Below, one piece after another: positions 1-12,562 of a DNA stretch of 64,000 bases. A program made the translations under genes and the position numbers. Source of the stretch: Lampris incognitus (lineage: Eukaryota > Chordata > Actinopteri > Lampriformes > Lampridae); NCBI RefSeq assembly GCF_029633865.1, contig NC_079212.1, positions 64,695,597-64,759,596 on the forward strand. The letters are read 5' to 3'. The notes beneath the pieces are model-generated. The model was not told the DNA's origin. It saw only the letters and a list, made by a program, of their open reading frames with translations, and ran no database searches. The first letter of the stretch is position 1. Every line of letters starts with the position of its first letter.

Positions 1-1742
<1,742 letters not shown>

Positions 1743-1764
<22 letters not shown>

Positions 1765-2066
1765 CATCAAAGCGATCGCCCTTGACACCTGCTGCACCAG
1801 CTGACACCTGCTACACCAGCTGACACCTGCTACGCCAGCTGACACCTGCTGACCCCCCCTTCACCCCGGCAATCACCCTCACCCTTAAAAGACCTCCACT
1901 ATGGACCAGTCCTCGCTGGAACGTCGCCATTCATGGACTTCTGCCTGCCTACCTGCCACAGAGCCACCTCCTGCTCTACCCCGAGATCGGTCACTTCAAT
2001 AAAGACTGGATTCTTCCCTTACCTGGTTGTCCCGTCTGCTTTTGGGTTCTTTCCCGATACGTGACA
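1743..2066 (+). repeat. LTR of the chromovirus (324 bp)
   Basis: The repeat begins TGTCAC and ends GTGACA, a perfect 6-bp terminal inversion with the canonical TG...CA ends. A polypurine tract (GAGGGGGGGT) sits immediately upstream. An AATAAA signal occurs near 1998, and short tandem copies of a 'GACACCTGCT' motif fill 1780-1850. Only one LTR of the pair lies in the window. Confidence 0.88.
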
Positions 2067-2106
2067 CCACGAGCGAGCCGTTTTCCACCAGCGGGGGCAC
2101 CAGCCA

Positions 2107-4547
2107 GGAGAGGAAGCAGAGACATTTATCAGAGCCCTTTATGAGCCATCAGAGCACTGCGAGTTCGGGATGAACAGGGAAGAGAATTTTCAGGACCGGA
2201 TCATGGTAGGGATTCTAGATAAAGAGCAGTCTCATAAGTTGCAACTCGTGAATGATCTCACGCCAGCACAAACAATACAGTCAGCACGTCAGTCATTAGC
2301 AAATGAGCAAACAAGGGGAAGCTACAAGCGCTGCAGCAGCTGTGCAACAGGTGCACGCAAAGGGCGCGTGGAAGAAAACCCCGAAATGGCAACGTAACGC
2401 TAAACAGAAAGGAGGCAGAGACCCCAGAAACACGGAGCGCGGAGGAAAGTGTGGCAGATGTGAAAAAATGCAACACAAAAACCAGGAAAGATGCCCAGCG
2501 TTCAAATCGGCATGCAACAAAAATGGACACTGGGAGAGAATGTGTAAGAGCAAATCGGTGAGTGAAGTTACAAAGACTGATGAGCAGAATGCATACTTTC
2601 TGGGATCAGTGAATGCAAACTTGAGTGATGAAAAATTGACAGTGCAGCTTCTCATTGGTGCAACACCAGTGGAGTTTAAGATTGATACTGGAGCAGACGC
2701 TAGTGTTATGTGTGAAGAGACTTTCAATATGCTAATTCCAGAGAGAGAACTAAAGCAGACCAGCATTTCACTTTGCTGTCCAGGGGGTCAGTTGAATTGT
2801 CAAGGGCAATTTCAAGCATGCACCACGTACAAGGGCAAGTCATATTAATTCCCAGTGTATGTTATCAGAGGGCAGAGTGTCAATAACTTACTCAGCCGTT
2901 CCACTGCAGCAGAGATGGGCCTTGTGAAGCGAGTTGAGGAGGTCCATAATGCATTTGGAGAGCATGGCACTCTCAAGACAGAGCCTGTAAAGATACAGTT
3001 AAAGGACAATGCCACACCATATGCAGTGCACACAGTGCGCAGGGTCCCAGTACCGCTAATGCACAAGGTTAGAGAGGAGTTGCACCGGATGGAGGAGAAC
3101 GGCATTATAGAGGAGGTAACATAGCCGACAGATTGATGTGCCCCTATGGTGCCCGTTCTGATAAGGTTTGGAAAAGTGCAAATATGCGTGGGTCTAAAGA
3201 AACTGAATGAACAGGTCAAGAGAGAGAGATTCATCTTACCTACACCGGAGGAGATCATAGCCAAGCTGAGCGGAGCAATGGTGTTCTCCAGCATCGACGC
3301 AGCCTCTGGATTTTTCCAGATCCCTTTCCACAGTGACAGTGCCAGGCTGACAACATTAATTACTCCATTCGCCAGGTACTGTTTCCGACGCTTACCGTTT
3401 GGAATAACGAGCGCGCCAGAGATATTTCAAAGAAAAATGACAGAGACACTGCATGGCCTACAGGAGGCAGCTGTGTACATGGACGACATAGTCGTGTATG
3501 GAAGGGACATGGAAGAACACGACCTTCGGCTTCAGAAAGTCCTGGAGAGAGTCGAGTCTGCTGGACTTAAGCTCAACAAGGAAAAGTGTGTGCTGAGGCA
3601 GAAACGGCTTCACTTCTTGGGACATGTGATCGATGCCGCTGGCGTGCGACCAGATACAGCCAAAGTGGAGGCTATCCGAGAGCTTACCACACCAGAGAAT
3701 GTGCAGGACCTGAAACGAGTCCTTGGCATTGTGAACTATCTCGGTAAATACGTGCTAAACCTATCCACAGTGGGCCAGGCACTGTATGAGCTGCTAAGGT
3801 CCAAGACAACATGGACCTGGGGGACAGCACAACAGACAGCGTTTGAGAGACTTAAAGAGCTCCTGATGACATCGCCTGTGTTTACATTCTACGATGTCAA
3901 CAAACCCACCGCACTCTCAGCTGATCCACATAGCTATGGGATCGGTGGTGTGCTACTGCAGCTCCATGGGGAAGACTGGAAGCCAGTAGCATACTGCGCC
4001 AGGAGATTGACTGACGCGGAAACCAGATACGCGCAGATTGAAAAAGAGTGTTTGGCGTGTGTCTGGGCCTGCGAGCGGTTTGAAAAATACCTCTATGGCC
4101 TCAAGAGTTTCAAACTAGTGACAGACCACAAGCCGTTGGTCCCACTAATGAACAGCAAGGACTTAAGACAATGTTCCATTACGGTGCCAGAGACTTCTTA
4201 TGCGGCTCATGAGGTTTAAACCCATAGCTGAGTATGCACCTGGAAAAACACTGGTTGTGGCAGACACACTGTCAAGGAGCCCTGTGCGCCACATGGAGAA
4301 CGAGAGGGACACACACTCAGATGTGGAGTGCTACATCGCAGCTGTCATTGAGAACATGCCTGCTACTCCACAGAAGCTGGCCAGCATCAGAGCAGCCACA
4401 GACGCTAAAGACAGTGATCAGACACATCAGGTCAGGGTGGCCTGAACACGTGAGTAAAGTCCTAGGTAACATAAGCGAGTATTTTCCCAATGAAAAGTGA
4501 ACTTTCAGAGTATAAAGGAATGGTTACTAGGGGATGCCGAATAGTGA
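2107..4547 (+). pseudogene. Gypsy gag-pol remnant: zinc knuckle, protease, RT, RNase H
   Basis: Gag remnants start near 2107. A cysteine cluster (CGRCEKMQHKNQERCP, then CNKNGHWERMC) lies at about 2450-2545. The aspartic protease active site FKIDTGADAS is at about 2678-2710. The reverse transcriptase (2855-4219) shows DAASGFFQIPF, RLPFGITSAPE and the catalytic YMDDIVVYG near 3475. RNase H shows ALSADPHSYGIGG and VTDHKPLVPL, and is followed by PGKTLVVADTLSRSP. Frame changes and stops near 2848, 3124-3146 and 4219 break it. The frame runs into integrase sequence and is cut at about 4548 by the nested element. It is a dead copy of a polyprotein that would reverse-transcribe and process the element. 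Confidence 0.85.
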
Positions 4548-4548
4548 T

Positions 4549-4749
4549 TGTTGAGTCTAAGGCTAATCATAAACATGTATTAGCACCTGAATTAAATCAG
4601 ACTCCGAATTGAATCAGTGATGAACTTTACTTGTCACCTTGCAGTTCCATACATGACAGGTTCTTCTACCCATAACTCCCGGTACATTCCCGTCTAGACA
4701 ATTATGTCACAGCTCTTAAAGGAACAGTACATAAATCACATACATAACA
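4549..4749 (-). repeat. 3' LTR of the nested minus-strand Gypsy
   Basis: On the minus strand the LTR starts TGTTATG directly after a polypurine tract (AAAAGGGGGGA, 4750-4760 on the plus strand) and ends CAACA at 4549. Positions 4549-4726 match the partner LTR at 8346-8523 with about five substitutions. The outer 23 bp next to the polypurine tract have no counterpart in the partner. Confidence 0.85.
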
Positions 4750-4970
4750 TCCCCCCTTTTCTTGGACAAAAACTAGTTCCCAATTGTTTATCAGAACTAA
4801 ACAACTAGTTTCTCCTTACACAACATCCTGCATAACATACAGTGTAGCACAGTTGGATCAGGTCAATGGTAAGTAAATTGTTATTCTCACCAATACAACA
4901 TTCTCAGAATAAACTGAACATTCCTTTCAACAAATCATACCAACACAAACCGTTTCTTTATCACTTAGGC
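4750..4970 (-). other. Non-coding stretch between integrase and 3' LTR
   Basis: AT-rich sequence with the polypurine tract at its left end. No envelope-like frame is present. Confidence 0.6.
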
Positions 4971-5872
4971 CTACAAATCAAGTCTATCAGGCGGCTTGGT
5001 TTGTCTCTTGGGTCTGACCGTAGGAGTGGTCAGTTGGCCTTTCACAGGTTCTGTATGGCCTGTTTCTGACTCAGTCTCTCGAGTAGGACTGACATGCTCG
5101 GTGCTTTGCAGGTGTGCACCATCCTGTGACTGAGGATTTTCATGTAAGTACTTCTTCACACAGGTGGTGTTCCTCGAATACCTTGCCCCTGCTGGAGACT
5201 GAACAATCACACTGTTTCCTGTATTACTTATGATAGTGTGCGGTACTTTGTTGAACGGAGTTGTGAATTTGTCCACCTTGTCTTGCTTTAGGAGGACTTG
5301 GTCTCCGACCTCGATTTCAGATGGTTTTGCTCTGCGGTGCTCGTCTGTGTACATCTTGGATTTTCCTTTCTGTTCTGCGTCACGATCACGTGTCTCCTGG
5401 TCATTCTGTGTTGTAGCCAGGTCTGGCAGTTTTCCTCTAATTTTGTGTCCGAACAGAAGCTCAGCTGGACTCCTGCCTGTTGTTGAGTGTTCAATAGTTC
5501 TGTAGACTCTGACATACTTGCGCAGCTCACGTCAAGTCCATCAGATTGTGCAATACGAATGCACTTCATGAGGGAGGCATTCTGTCGCTTGACCTCACCA
5601 TTCGCTTGTGCCCATTTTGGGGTTGTCTTGACATGTTCGATTCCATTTTCCCTGCAGAAGGTCTGGAACTCTTTTGCTATAAACTGTGGACCACAGTCTG
5701 TTCGACAGGTAAGTGGTAGTCCATGGCGGCTGTAAATCTCTTCTAAGCTGTCTATCACTTTCTCTGTGGTCGTTGACTTGAGCACATCATATTCATAATA
5801 CCGACTGTAGTAGTCTACCACTACAAGTATTGAGTGTCCAGAAGGCAGTGGACCTAGTAGGTTGGCAGCCAC
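4971..5872 (-). pseudogene. Integrase core and C-terminus of the nested Gypsy
   Basis: The core (5288-5872) shows the first acidic region at NLLGPLPSG, then CRTDCGPQFIAKEF (an altered form of the TDNGPQF box) and ANGEVKRQNASL. The glutamate motif is shifted and the first aspartate is replaced, so the triad is damaged. The C-terminal piece (4971-5354) holds the integrase barrel (VGDQVLLKQDKVDKF) and a basic tail. The two pieces lie in different frames. Confidence 0.8.
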
Positions 5873-5878
5873 GTCCTG

Positions 5879-7318
5879 CTATGGCCCGTCTGGAAATGTC
5901 GTCGGTCTCAGCGGTTCTGGTCTGTCGGGTCGGCCTACTATTTGGCAACCATGACACGATCGACAGTGCTTTTCAGCAGCCCTGTCCACACCAGGCCACC
6001 ACACTTTAGTTCTAAGATGTTGTTTTGTACCTACTATTCCTAGGTGTCCTTCACGAGCAAGAGCTAGCGCTCTAGTGTGGAGTGAGTGAGGCAATACAAT
6101 GCGTGTCCCCCTCAAGACTAGATATCCTATCACACACATTTCACTTGCTATAGGAGCGTATTCTTTACATTCATTAAAACGCCCAGTCTCTATGGCCTTC
6201 CTCACCTCTCTCAGCTCATCATCTTCCGCGGAGGCCTCTTCCACCTCTCTTGTAGTAAGTGCATTCGGCGTCGCACTCACCGCCACAAATCTGACGTATT
6301 CATCTGACTTGTGTTCGTGTGTTTCCTCCATCGCCGTCTCAGGCTCCCTAGCCTCTACTACAGCCCTGACTCTTTCAGCTGTTGGACCAATGCCCCTCTG
6401 GGACAGCAGAATCTCCATGAATACCAGCTGGTCCATGTTAAACTGGCACTTCTCTGCGTTGAGAGTAAGACCACACCCCTGTAGCCTTTGGAGGACAGCA
6501 TGCAGTCTCTCATCATGAATCTCCTGGTTTGGGCCATGCACAATGATATCATCTGAGATATTCTCGACCCCCTCAATGCCTGACAAGGCTGTCGCAATCT
6601 CATGTTGATATTGCTCACTAGCAGAGGATACTCCGAAGATCAGTCTCTTGTACCTGTAGGTGCCATTGTGGATAGCGAACGTGGTAATGTCTCTTGACTT
6701 CTGATCTAACTCCAGTTGGTGGTACCCCCATTTGAGGTCCAGTTTATTGTAGACCACTGACCCGTTCAGTCGTTGCAGTAGCTCGTCGACTGTGGGGATT
6801 GTGTACCTACCCTGTATTATTGCGGTGTTCGCTTGTCTCATGTCCAGGCAAAGCCTGATGTCGTTGTTCGCTTTTGGTACTATGACTACTGGGTTGACCC
6901 ATGGTGTGGCACCATCCACCCTCTCTATAATGTCCATGTCTAGAAGCTCCTTAATTTTCACTTCCACTGGTGCTCTCAGATTGAACGGCACCTGTCTAAG
7001 GGGTTGGGCAATGGGCCTGACTGTCTCATCTACATATAAACTAACCTGCTTGGCATTTAGTTTACCTACTCCTTCAAACAGCCCTTTGTATTGCTGTTTC
7101 AGCATAGCCTGCATGTCCCTCACTGCTGCTATGTTTGCTCCTATTTTCAACATCCTTAGCTTCATTGCTGTCTCTTTCCCCAACAGCAGCTCACCTTGGC
7201 CCTTTATCACTATAAACTCACCCTGCGTAGTATGCTCACCTATCCCCACCTGGCATGTAAAAATGCCCATTACAGGTAATGGCTCACTGGATGAATAGGC
7301 ATACAGTTTCCGTTCCAT
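5879..7318 (-). pseudogene. RT to integrase frame lacking RNase H (479 codons)
   Basis: A single open frame of 479 codons starts in the protease-RT linker. It carries RT motifs (LCLDMRQANTAI, KLDLKWGYHQL, ISDDIIVHG) and reaches GIGPTAERVRAVVEAREPE, the usual start of the RT connection. It then jumps without a frame break to sequence just before the integrase zinc-binding domain (GHLGIVGTKQHLRTKVWWPG, then CRSCHGCQIV). The RNase H domain normally found between them is absent. The catalytic box reads SDD rather than the usual Y-x-D-D. A stop at 5876-5878 separates this frame from the integrase core. Confidence 0.82.
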
Positions 7319-7333
7319 CTGTGGTATTCTGGA

Positions 7334-8311
7334 CTAACAGTCTATCTTATTTGCGTTTAGCATTTCCCATGTTTTCTCATCTACAATGTTGCTAGATGCT
7401 CCTGAGTCTATAAGCATGTTCAGATTTACATTACCTACAGAGAATGTAATTGTCTCTGTGCAACTGTCATTTCTTACTGTGAAAGCATAACCTTGCTGCT
7501 CTTCTACACAATTCACTGTCTTCTTTTGGTTACCCCCCTTGCTTTTACACATTTTAGTGTAATGATCTTTCCCTTCACATTTTCTACAGGTTGACCTCGG
7601 GCTGGACAATTAGAGTCTTTAGCAAAATGGTCACCATGTCCGCATCTGTAACACACTTTGTCTGATTTGCCTTCTTTATCATCATTTCTGCTCTTCCGGC
7701 CCTGTTTTGTCCCTTTTTCTGAAACACGATGCACAGTCCCCGCCTCCTTGTTGTCTGGCGCACTTGTTGCATTCATGGCGGACATTTGCAGCTCTATCAG
7801 TTCTAGCGTCTTCTGCAATGTGAGCACTTCACCCTCCTCTAGGAGTTTTCTTCGTACGTAATCGGACGTACATTTACTGAGAATGGCGTCTCTTATCTGA
7901 TTGTCTTTGTCGTTGGCAAACGCACAGTCCTTACCCACATGCCTCAATCTCGTGGTAAATTTCTGCACTGTCTCACCGGTGTTCTGCGTCAGCTTGTAGA
8001 ATGTCTGCCTTGCAAATGCTGTGTTGACTTGTGGGACGAAGTAATCGTTAAGCACTTTCACCGCTGTGGCGTAGTCGGTAGCAGAAAATATCCTGGACAT
8101 CTGTACCAGCGTGATGAAGTAGCATCGCTCTTCTCCGTTGTTTGTTGAAGTCTGTCGTATCTTCGTCTATAATGAAACCTGTCCCGTCCGCGAATAACTC
8201 GAACGCGGTCAGCCATCTTGACCATCGTGGACCTAGCGTCCCAGGGTCACTGTAGCAGTCAAACTTGGGAAATTGTTCTCCATATCTCCGCGAATTCTCT
8301 AACTCACTCAC
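7334..8311 (-). pseudogene. Gag and protease region of the nested Gypsy
   Basis: Three overlapping minus-strand frames cover Gag. The N-terminal piece is at 8048-8311. The capsid-like part is at 7513-8100, with a retrotransposon-gag pattern and a first zinc knuckle CYRCGHGDHFAKDSNC. A second knuckle CRKCEGKDHYTKMC and the protease site LIDSGASSNIV lie in a third frame at 7334-7609. Gag packages the RNA and the protease cuts the polyprotein. The frame changes between the pieces show decay. The Gag resembles those of Gypsy A and D in this window. Confidence 0.8.
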
Positions 8312-8345
8312 AGATTTAACTAATTACTGTTGTCCTCGTCGCCAT

Positions 8346-8523
8346 TGTTGAGTCTAAGGCTAATCATAAACATGTATTAGCACCTGAATTAAAACAGACT
8401 CCGAATTGAATCAATGATGAATTTTACTTGTCACCTTGCAGTTCCATACATGACAGGTTCTTCTACCCATAACTCCCGGTACATTCCTGTCTAGACAATT
8501 ACGTCACAGCTCTTAAAGGAACA
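8346..8523 (-). repeat. 5' LTR of the nested Gypsy, truncated at its outer end
   Basis: This LTR matches 4549-4726, but it stops at 8523 where host integrase sequence begins. It therefore lacks the first 23 bp of the LTR. Just inside it, on the minus strand, is TGGCGACGAGGA, which fits a primer-binding site position. Confidence 0.85.
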
Positions 8524-9567
8524 GGGCCTCACAAAATGTCGGGAGAGGGCAAATGCCTCTGTCTGGTGGCCGGGCATTTCCTCACAAATAAAACACAAGG
8601 TCTCATCATGTCAGTTTTGCTGTGAGTCAAGAAGAGCACAGAAAAGGGAGCCATTGATCTCTAATCCACTCACTGACAGGCCATGGAAGCATATAGCTCT
8701 GCCCCTCTGTGAGTACAACAAACAGAACTATTTAGTTATCTCAGACTACTTCTCTAGATACATAGAGATTCTACACATGACAACAACCAGCACCAGTAAT
8801 GAGAGACGACATCAATGAATCACACGACGCGGATGGAAACGTGCGGCAGCAGCCATTTAGTTGAAACAGGTAGAACAACCCAGACTGCAACGCAGGCAGA
8901 CCGGAAGGGAGGCTTGGTAACTATAGCAACCACAACCACTACTGGCGCAATGCTCAAGTCGCTCTGAAGCCAAAAGCAACATGCCGGGTGTGGTCATGAG
9001 GGACAATGGGACACAGTTCTCGAGCGCCGGGTTGAAGACCTAGCCCGTGAGCTCGATTTTAAACATATCACCTTGAGCCCGCACAACGCACAAGGAAATG
9101 GTCCCGCTGAAAGGGACGTGCAGACTGCAAAGAGAATCCTGAAACAGAAGGACCCTCTCATTGCACTCATGTGCTACAGGTCGACTCCATGCAGCACCAC
9201 GGGAGCCAGCCCAGCTGAGCTCCTAATGGGCCGGAAGATCAGGACGACGCTTCCTACCCTCGAGAGAAACCTGCAACCTAGATGGCCTAATTTCCAATGG
9301 ATCAAGCAGAAGGACAAGACTGAAAAGAAGAAGCAAGCCTTCTATTATAACAAACGTCACGGGGTGAGATCCCTACCTCCACTGCAGCCAGGTGGTCATG
9401 TTCTCACCAAGCTGGACCACCAGAAATCCTGGATAACTCCTGCAGTAGTGACCAGTGAGAGTGTCACACCAAACTCTTACCTCATCGAGACACAGCAGGG
9501 TGGAACGTTCCGGCGTAACCGTCGCCATCTCCAGGCGATGCCTGCTCAGAGTCAGCTGGGAGCATAG
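8524..9567 (+). pseudogene. Integrase of the split plus-strand Gypsy
   Basis: Sequence resumes in the zinc-binding domain (GLTKCRERANASVWWPGIS, about 8524-8580), then the first part of the core to about 8790. A stretch of roughly 170 bp (8795-8975) does not fit the integrase and looks like an insertion or rearrangement. The core continues with RDNGTQFSS at about 9000 and NGPAERDVQTAKR at about 9090, and the C-terminal region runs to 9567. Frame breaks near 9040 kill it. Integrase joins the cDNA to the host chromosome. Confidence 0.82.
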
Positions 9568-10056
9568 CGCCTGTCTCACCTATTTGCAAGGATGCCCGTC
9601 AAGAGCCTTTCGACACAGTTGGACAGGGGACTGGTCCACACACCCCCAGTGTCAGCATACATGCTGGTACAGAGAAACTGTCACAGACCAGGTCTGCACG
9701 GGTCATTAAACCAGTTGTTAGACTGGACTTGTGAGTGACTGTGTTCTCACATCTTCCACATGACCTTTGGGGATATACATTTATGAAAATAGGGGGTAAG
9801 AAAAGGGTGAACAAAAGGGGAAAAAAGAGTTCCAGATGGTAAACTATATAACTAAGGAGTTATTTGACAATGTCAAAAGAGTTCCAGACTGCAATAGGTT
9901 GTGAAATGTTAAACTGAATGTTGAAGCCTTCTTGTTGCTCTCAGTGTGCTAAGAGTTTTATTGATGCTACAGAAGAATAGCACTGTTTACATAATGTTTA
10001 ACAAAATGTTATATCTGTTTACTTTAGAAGGTGAAAGAAAAACTAAAAGGGGGAGA
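9568..10056 (+). other. 3' untranslated region of the split Gypsy
   Basis: No convincing frame lies here. It runs from the integrase stop to the polypurine tract AAAAGGGGGAGA. No envelope gene is seen. Confidence 0.6.
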
Positions 10057-10253
10057 TGTCATAGTATTACAGTTAATACGGTAATGTGCACGACAGTGAC
10101 GGAAACTGTGAGATGTGGCTGTACATGAAAGGGGTTTTACGACAGTAGACTATGCGTGAAGGTCATGTTGCATCCATGTGAGCTGACCTGTTAGCTGAAT
10201 AAAATAGACACTTAACCTGCTCCGTTTGACTGGACATTCCCTGATTTATTACA
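10057..10253 (+). repeat. 3' LTR of the split Gypsy
   Basis: It starts TGTCATAG right after the polypurine tract and ends at ATTACA. An AATAAA signal is at about 10197. The outer boundary is inferred from TG...CA ends because the partner LTR is missing. Confidence 0.7.
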
Positions 10254-10654
10254 CTGCCTACTGCTTTTCGAACTGCCGAGATTTAAAACAAATGTTTGAT
10301 GATGATATTGCTGGCTTGTTTTGATTTTTTTTCTCTTTTGTTTTCTTTTATTATACATTTTAATTTTTTAACGTTCGAAATAAACAAATATACTAATACT
10401 GCTACTACTAGAATGCTTAATACCTTCTAAATATTTTGAAAGGTTATTTTTGAAATTAGGAAAGAAAGGTCTACAGTTACTACATTTACATTTATGAATA
10501 CAGAATATGGCAAATATAAAGATAAAATGTATCATAAAATGTTTATCATCCTCCTCCTTCGTGCAATCAAAAATCCCAAAAAGAATGTCTCTAAAGGAGA
10601 AATACATGTTCGATTGTTGATGTACTTGGATCTTCGTTACTAATGATGGCTCTT

Positions 10655-10660
10655 GCTCGC

Positions 10661-10728
<68 letters not shown>
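10655..10728. repeat. (GCTC)n/(CT)n microsatellite
   Basis: Four-base GCTC units pass into a pure CT run of nearly 30 units ending at 10728. Confidence 0.98.
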
Positions 10729-10730
<2 letters not shown>

Positions 10731-10972
10731 GCTGTCTTTTTTTTGGGGGGGGGGGCAAAAATAGGATGGATGTAATGAATGGGGTTCTTAGTCCGTGTAC
10801 GTTTCCTTCATTTGATATTCCTTTCAGAAACAGGAATGAAAAACAAGAAACAAATGGCTATTTGATTTCTCATTTTATAATGCAGTATTGAAGAACGGGT
10901 CCTTTTTTCATTTACCGAGAGGAACTGAGAACAAGATGGCAAGAAAACAATAACGAAAACAATGTCTTGTTT

Positions 10973-10976
<4 letters not shown>

Positions 10977-11043
<67 letters not shown>
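10977..11043. repeat. (AT)n microsatellite
   Basis: An uninterrupted AT run of about 33 units. Confidence 0.98.
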
Positions 11044-11047
<4 letters not shown>

Positions 11048-11071
11048 ACTTACTAAAGAATTTACTTGACT

Positions 11072-11080
<9 letters not shown>

Positions 11081-11107
<27 letters not shown>
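11081..11107. repeat. (AC)n microsatellite
   Basis: An AC run of about 13 units, preceded by a short AT run. Confidence 0.95.
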
Positions 11108-11164
11108 GAATTAACTGGATGAAATCAGCGTTATTTCCATTAACCTCAGAATTGGATCATCTTG

Positions 11165-11262
11165 TAACCGGTTATTTTCTAGCCCGGTGCGGGATTCGAT
11201 ACGTGGTGTACTGCACCACAAGGCGACGTCACTAACCGCTCGGCTAAAGGCTCAGACCCGTT
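11165..11262 (-). repeat. tRNA-derived SINE-like sequence
   Basis: On the minus strand the sequence holds an A-box-like motif (TTAGCCGAGCGGTTAG) and a B-box-like motif (TCGAATCCC) at tRNA-like spacing. A related sequence occurs on the minus strand at about 46625-46715. It is not a working tRNA gene because the arms do not close. It is best read as a SINE head driven by an internal RNA polymerase III promoter. Confidence 0.6.
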
Positions 11263-11520
11263 GACTAGGGACTAACGTGTATTATTAGTAGTTTACACTA
11301 TTTCATTACCCCAACGTATTGCAGCCTGCAAACAGTTAAAGCACTTAGGGGTTGACCTTTCCCCCCATTCGTTAGTAAAAGCTTTCAGGGTTGGACCATG
11401 TAGTGGAAAGACGTGTGGTGTTCGCCTCTCGTACAGTTTCAGCGATTTTTGTTAATTAGGGCTATAATTAAAGTCTACCTTTAGTGCAACGGTTTGATTT
11501 AATCAGCCAATTTGCATCAA

Positions 11521-11917
11521 AATGACCACATCAACCCGAGCGAGCGGAGAAAGTCAGGCGCAGCCGGCTTCTTTGTTCTCCGAAGACGAGGCTAATATAA
11601 CGCTAGCAAGAAGGCGACCGGGCCGGACCGGGCCGAGCCCCCTCTCACGCTGGAGACGCTGATCACTGAGCTGGAAAAGTCCAGGAACAGCAGGACTGCT
11701 GAACTCACAGCCAAGATGAACGAGGCTCTCGCCCCGATTCATTCGGGTCTTGAGTCCATTACCACAACCGTGGCCAAACACGCCTCTGCTCTACTCCTCT
11801 ATCGGAGATGGAAACTCCCCTCTCGACTCACTCGGACAGGATTACGAGCCTGGAGCAAGGAGTCACTCACTCGGAAAGCATTACGAGCCTTGAGCAAGGA
11901 GTCACTCACTCGGACAG
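11521..11917 (+). pseudogene. L1 ORF1, 5' segment
   Basis: The frame opens with ATG at 11521 and runs through a low-complexity start into a coiled-coil region rich in leucine heptads, with frame errors. It ends inside a 39-bp tandem repeat where Gypsy A is inserted. In L1 elements this protein is a trimeric RNA chaperone that coats the LINE RNA. Confidence 0.68.
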
Positions 11918-12134
11918 TGTCCTATACTAGACTTTATCACATTAGTATAGCTGTAAAATAATAACGAGGCAAGAGACGAGCACCGTACGTTTCCAACTCC
12001 TTTCTTTTTTTATCTCATTTCTTCATCACCCTCAGCACCGTACTACACTCAGCAACAATCATTAGGCTACTCCGCCCTCTGGTGGCGTGGTGGTATTGCA
12101 ATGCATGAACAATGAATGAACCGACTACACAACA
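11918..12134 (-). repeat. 3' LTR of Gypsy A
   Basis: Ends TG...CA (plus strand TGTCCTATAC to ACACAACA). Preceded on the minus strand by the polypurine tract at 12135-12147. Confidence 0.93.
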
Positions 12135-12562
12135 TATTCCCCCTCTTCAGAAGCTTACCCGTACATGAAAATACTATGTCCCATGTCACAGACATCAGTA
12201 GTACAATAACTCAAGTGCTATCAGCATCAACACAACTTCCCAAAATAGAAATGTTATAATAACCATCAACCACAATAACCATGAACCACAGTTCCACTGT
12301 AATATTACTGTAAATAAAATATAGCAGGAAATCTTGAACCTGTAATCCCAAAAATGTTAATCAGTGTAACATAGGCACTTTCAATCACAAGGCACTAAAA
12401 TCACAGTAACCTGGTATCAATCAAAATCAGTGCAAAACAAACATTTCTTTTTTTTTCTTAGTCACAGCATTGTTTTTTTCACATTTTAGCATCAACAGTA
12501 TTTTTTTCCACATTTTCACATCCACTTATTCTCTCCTCATTTCTCACCGTCCATTGGACTAA
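12135..12562 (-). other. Gypsy A 3' untranslated region
   Basis: About 430 bp of AT-rich sequence between the integrase stop and the 3' LTR. No envelope frame. Confidence 0.65.

Larger units (their letters stand above)
4549..8523 (-). mobile_element. Nested Ty3/Gypsy element on the minus strand
   Basis: This complete-looking Gypsy element reads leftwards. Its two LTRs (4549-4749 and 8346-8523) differ at about five positions over the 178 bp they share. Between them, on the minus strand, lie gag, zinc knuckles, protease, RT and integrase. The RNase H region is missing. The host Gypsy integrase is interrupted at 4548 and resumes at 8524. No flanking duplication is visible, and the host has lost some codons at the junction. 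Confidence 0.88.
2067..10253 (+). mobile_element. Decayed Ty3/Gypsy element split by a nested Gypsy
   Basis: This Gypsy copy on the plus strand holds gag zinc knuckles, protease, reverse transcriptase, RNase H and integrase, but is split at 4548/8524 by a second Gypsy element in the opposite direction. Integrase resumes at 8524. Its 3' end is a polypurine tract (AAAAGGGGGAGA, about 10045-10056) and an LTR at 10057-10253. No left LTR is present: the element begins inside gag directly after the chromovirus LTR. Confidence 0.82.
10254..11164. other. Gene-free spacer with microsatellites
   Basis: AT-rich spacer. Apart from the microsatellites listed separately and a G-run near 10745-10755, nothing coding is visible. 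Confidence 0.6.

Noticed and set aside
10368..11104. Frames made of serine-leucine, arginine-glutamate or tyrosine-isoleucine repeats
   Set aside because: They are translations of CT, AT and AC microsatellites.
12135..12562. Possible envelope gene in the Gypsy elements
   Set aside because: Spaces between integrase and 3' LTR are about 430, 146, 22 and 25 bp in Gypsy A, B, C and D. No signal peptide or membrane segment is seen.
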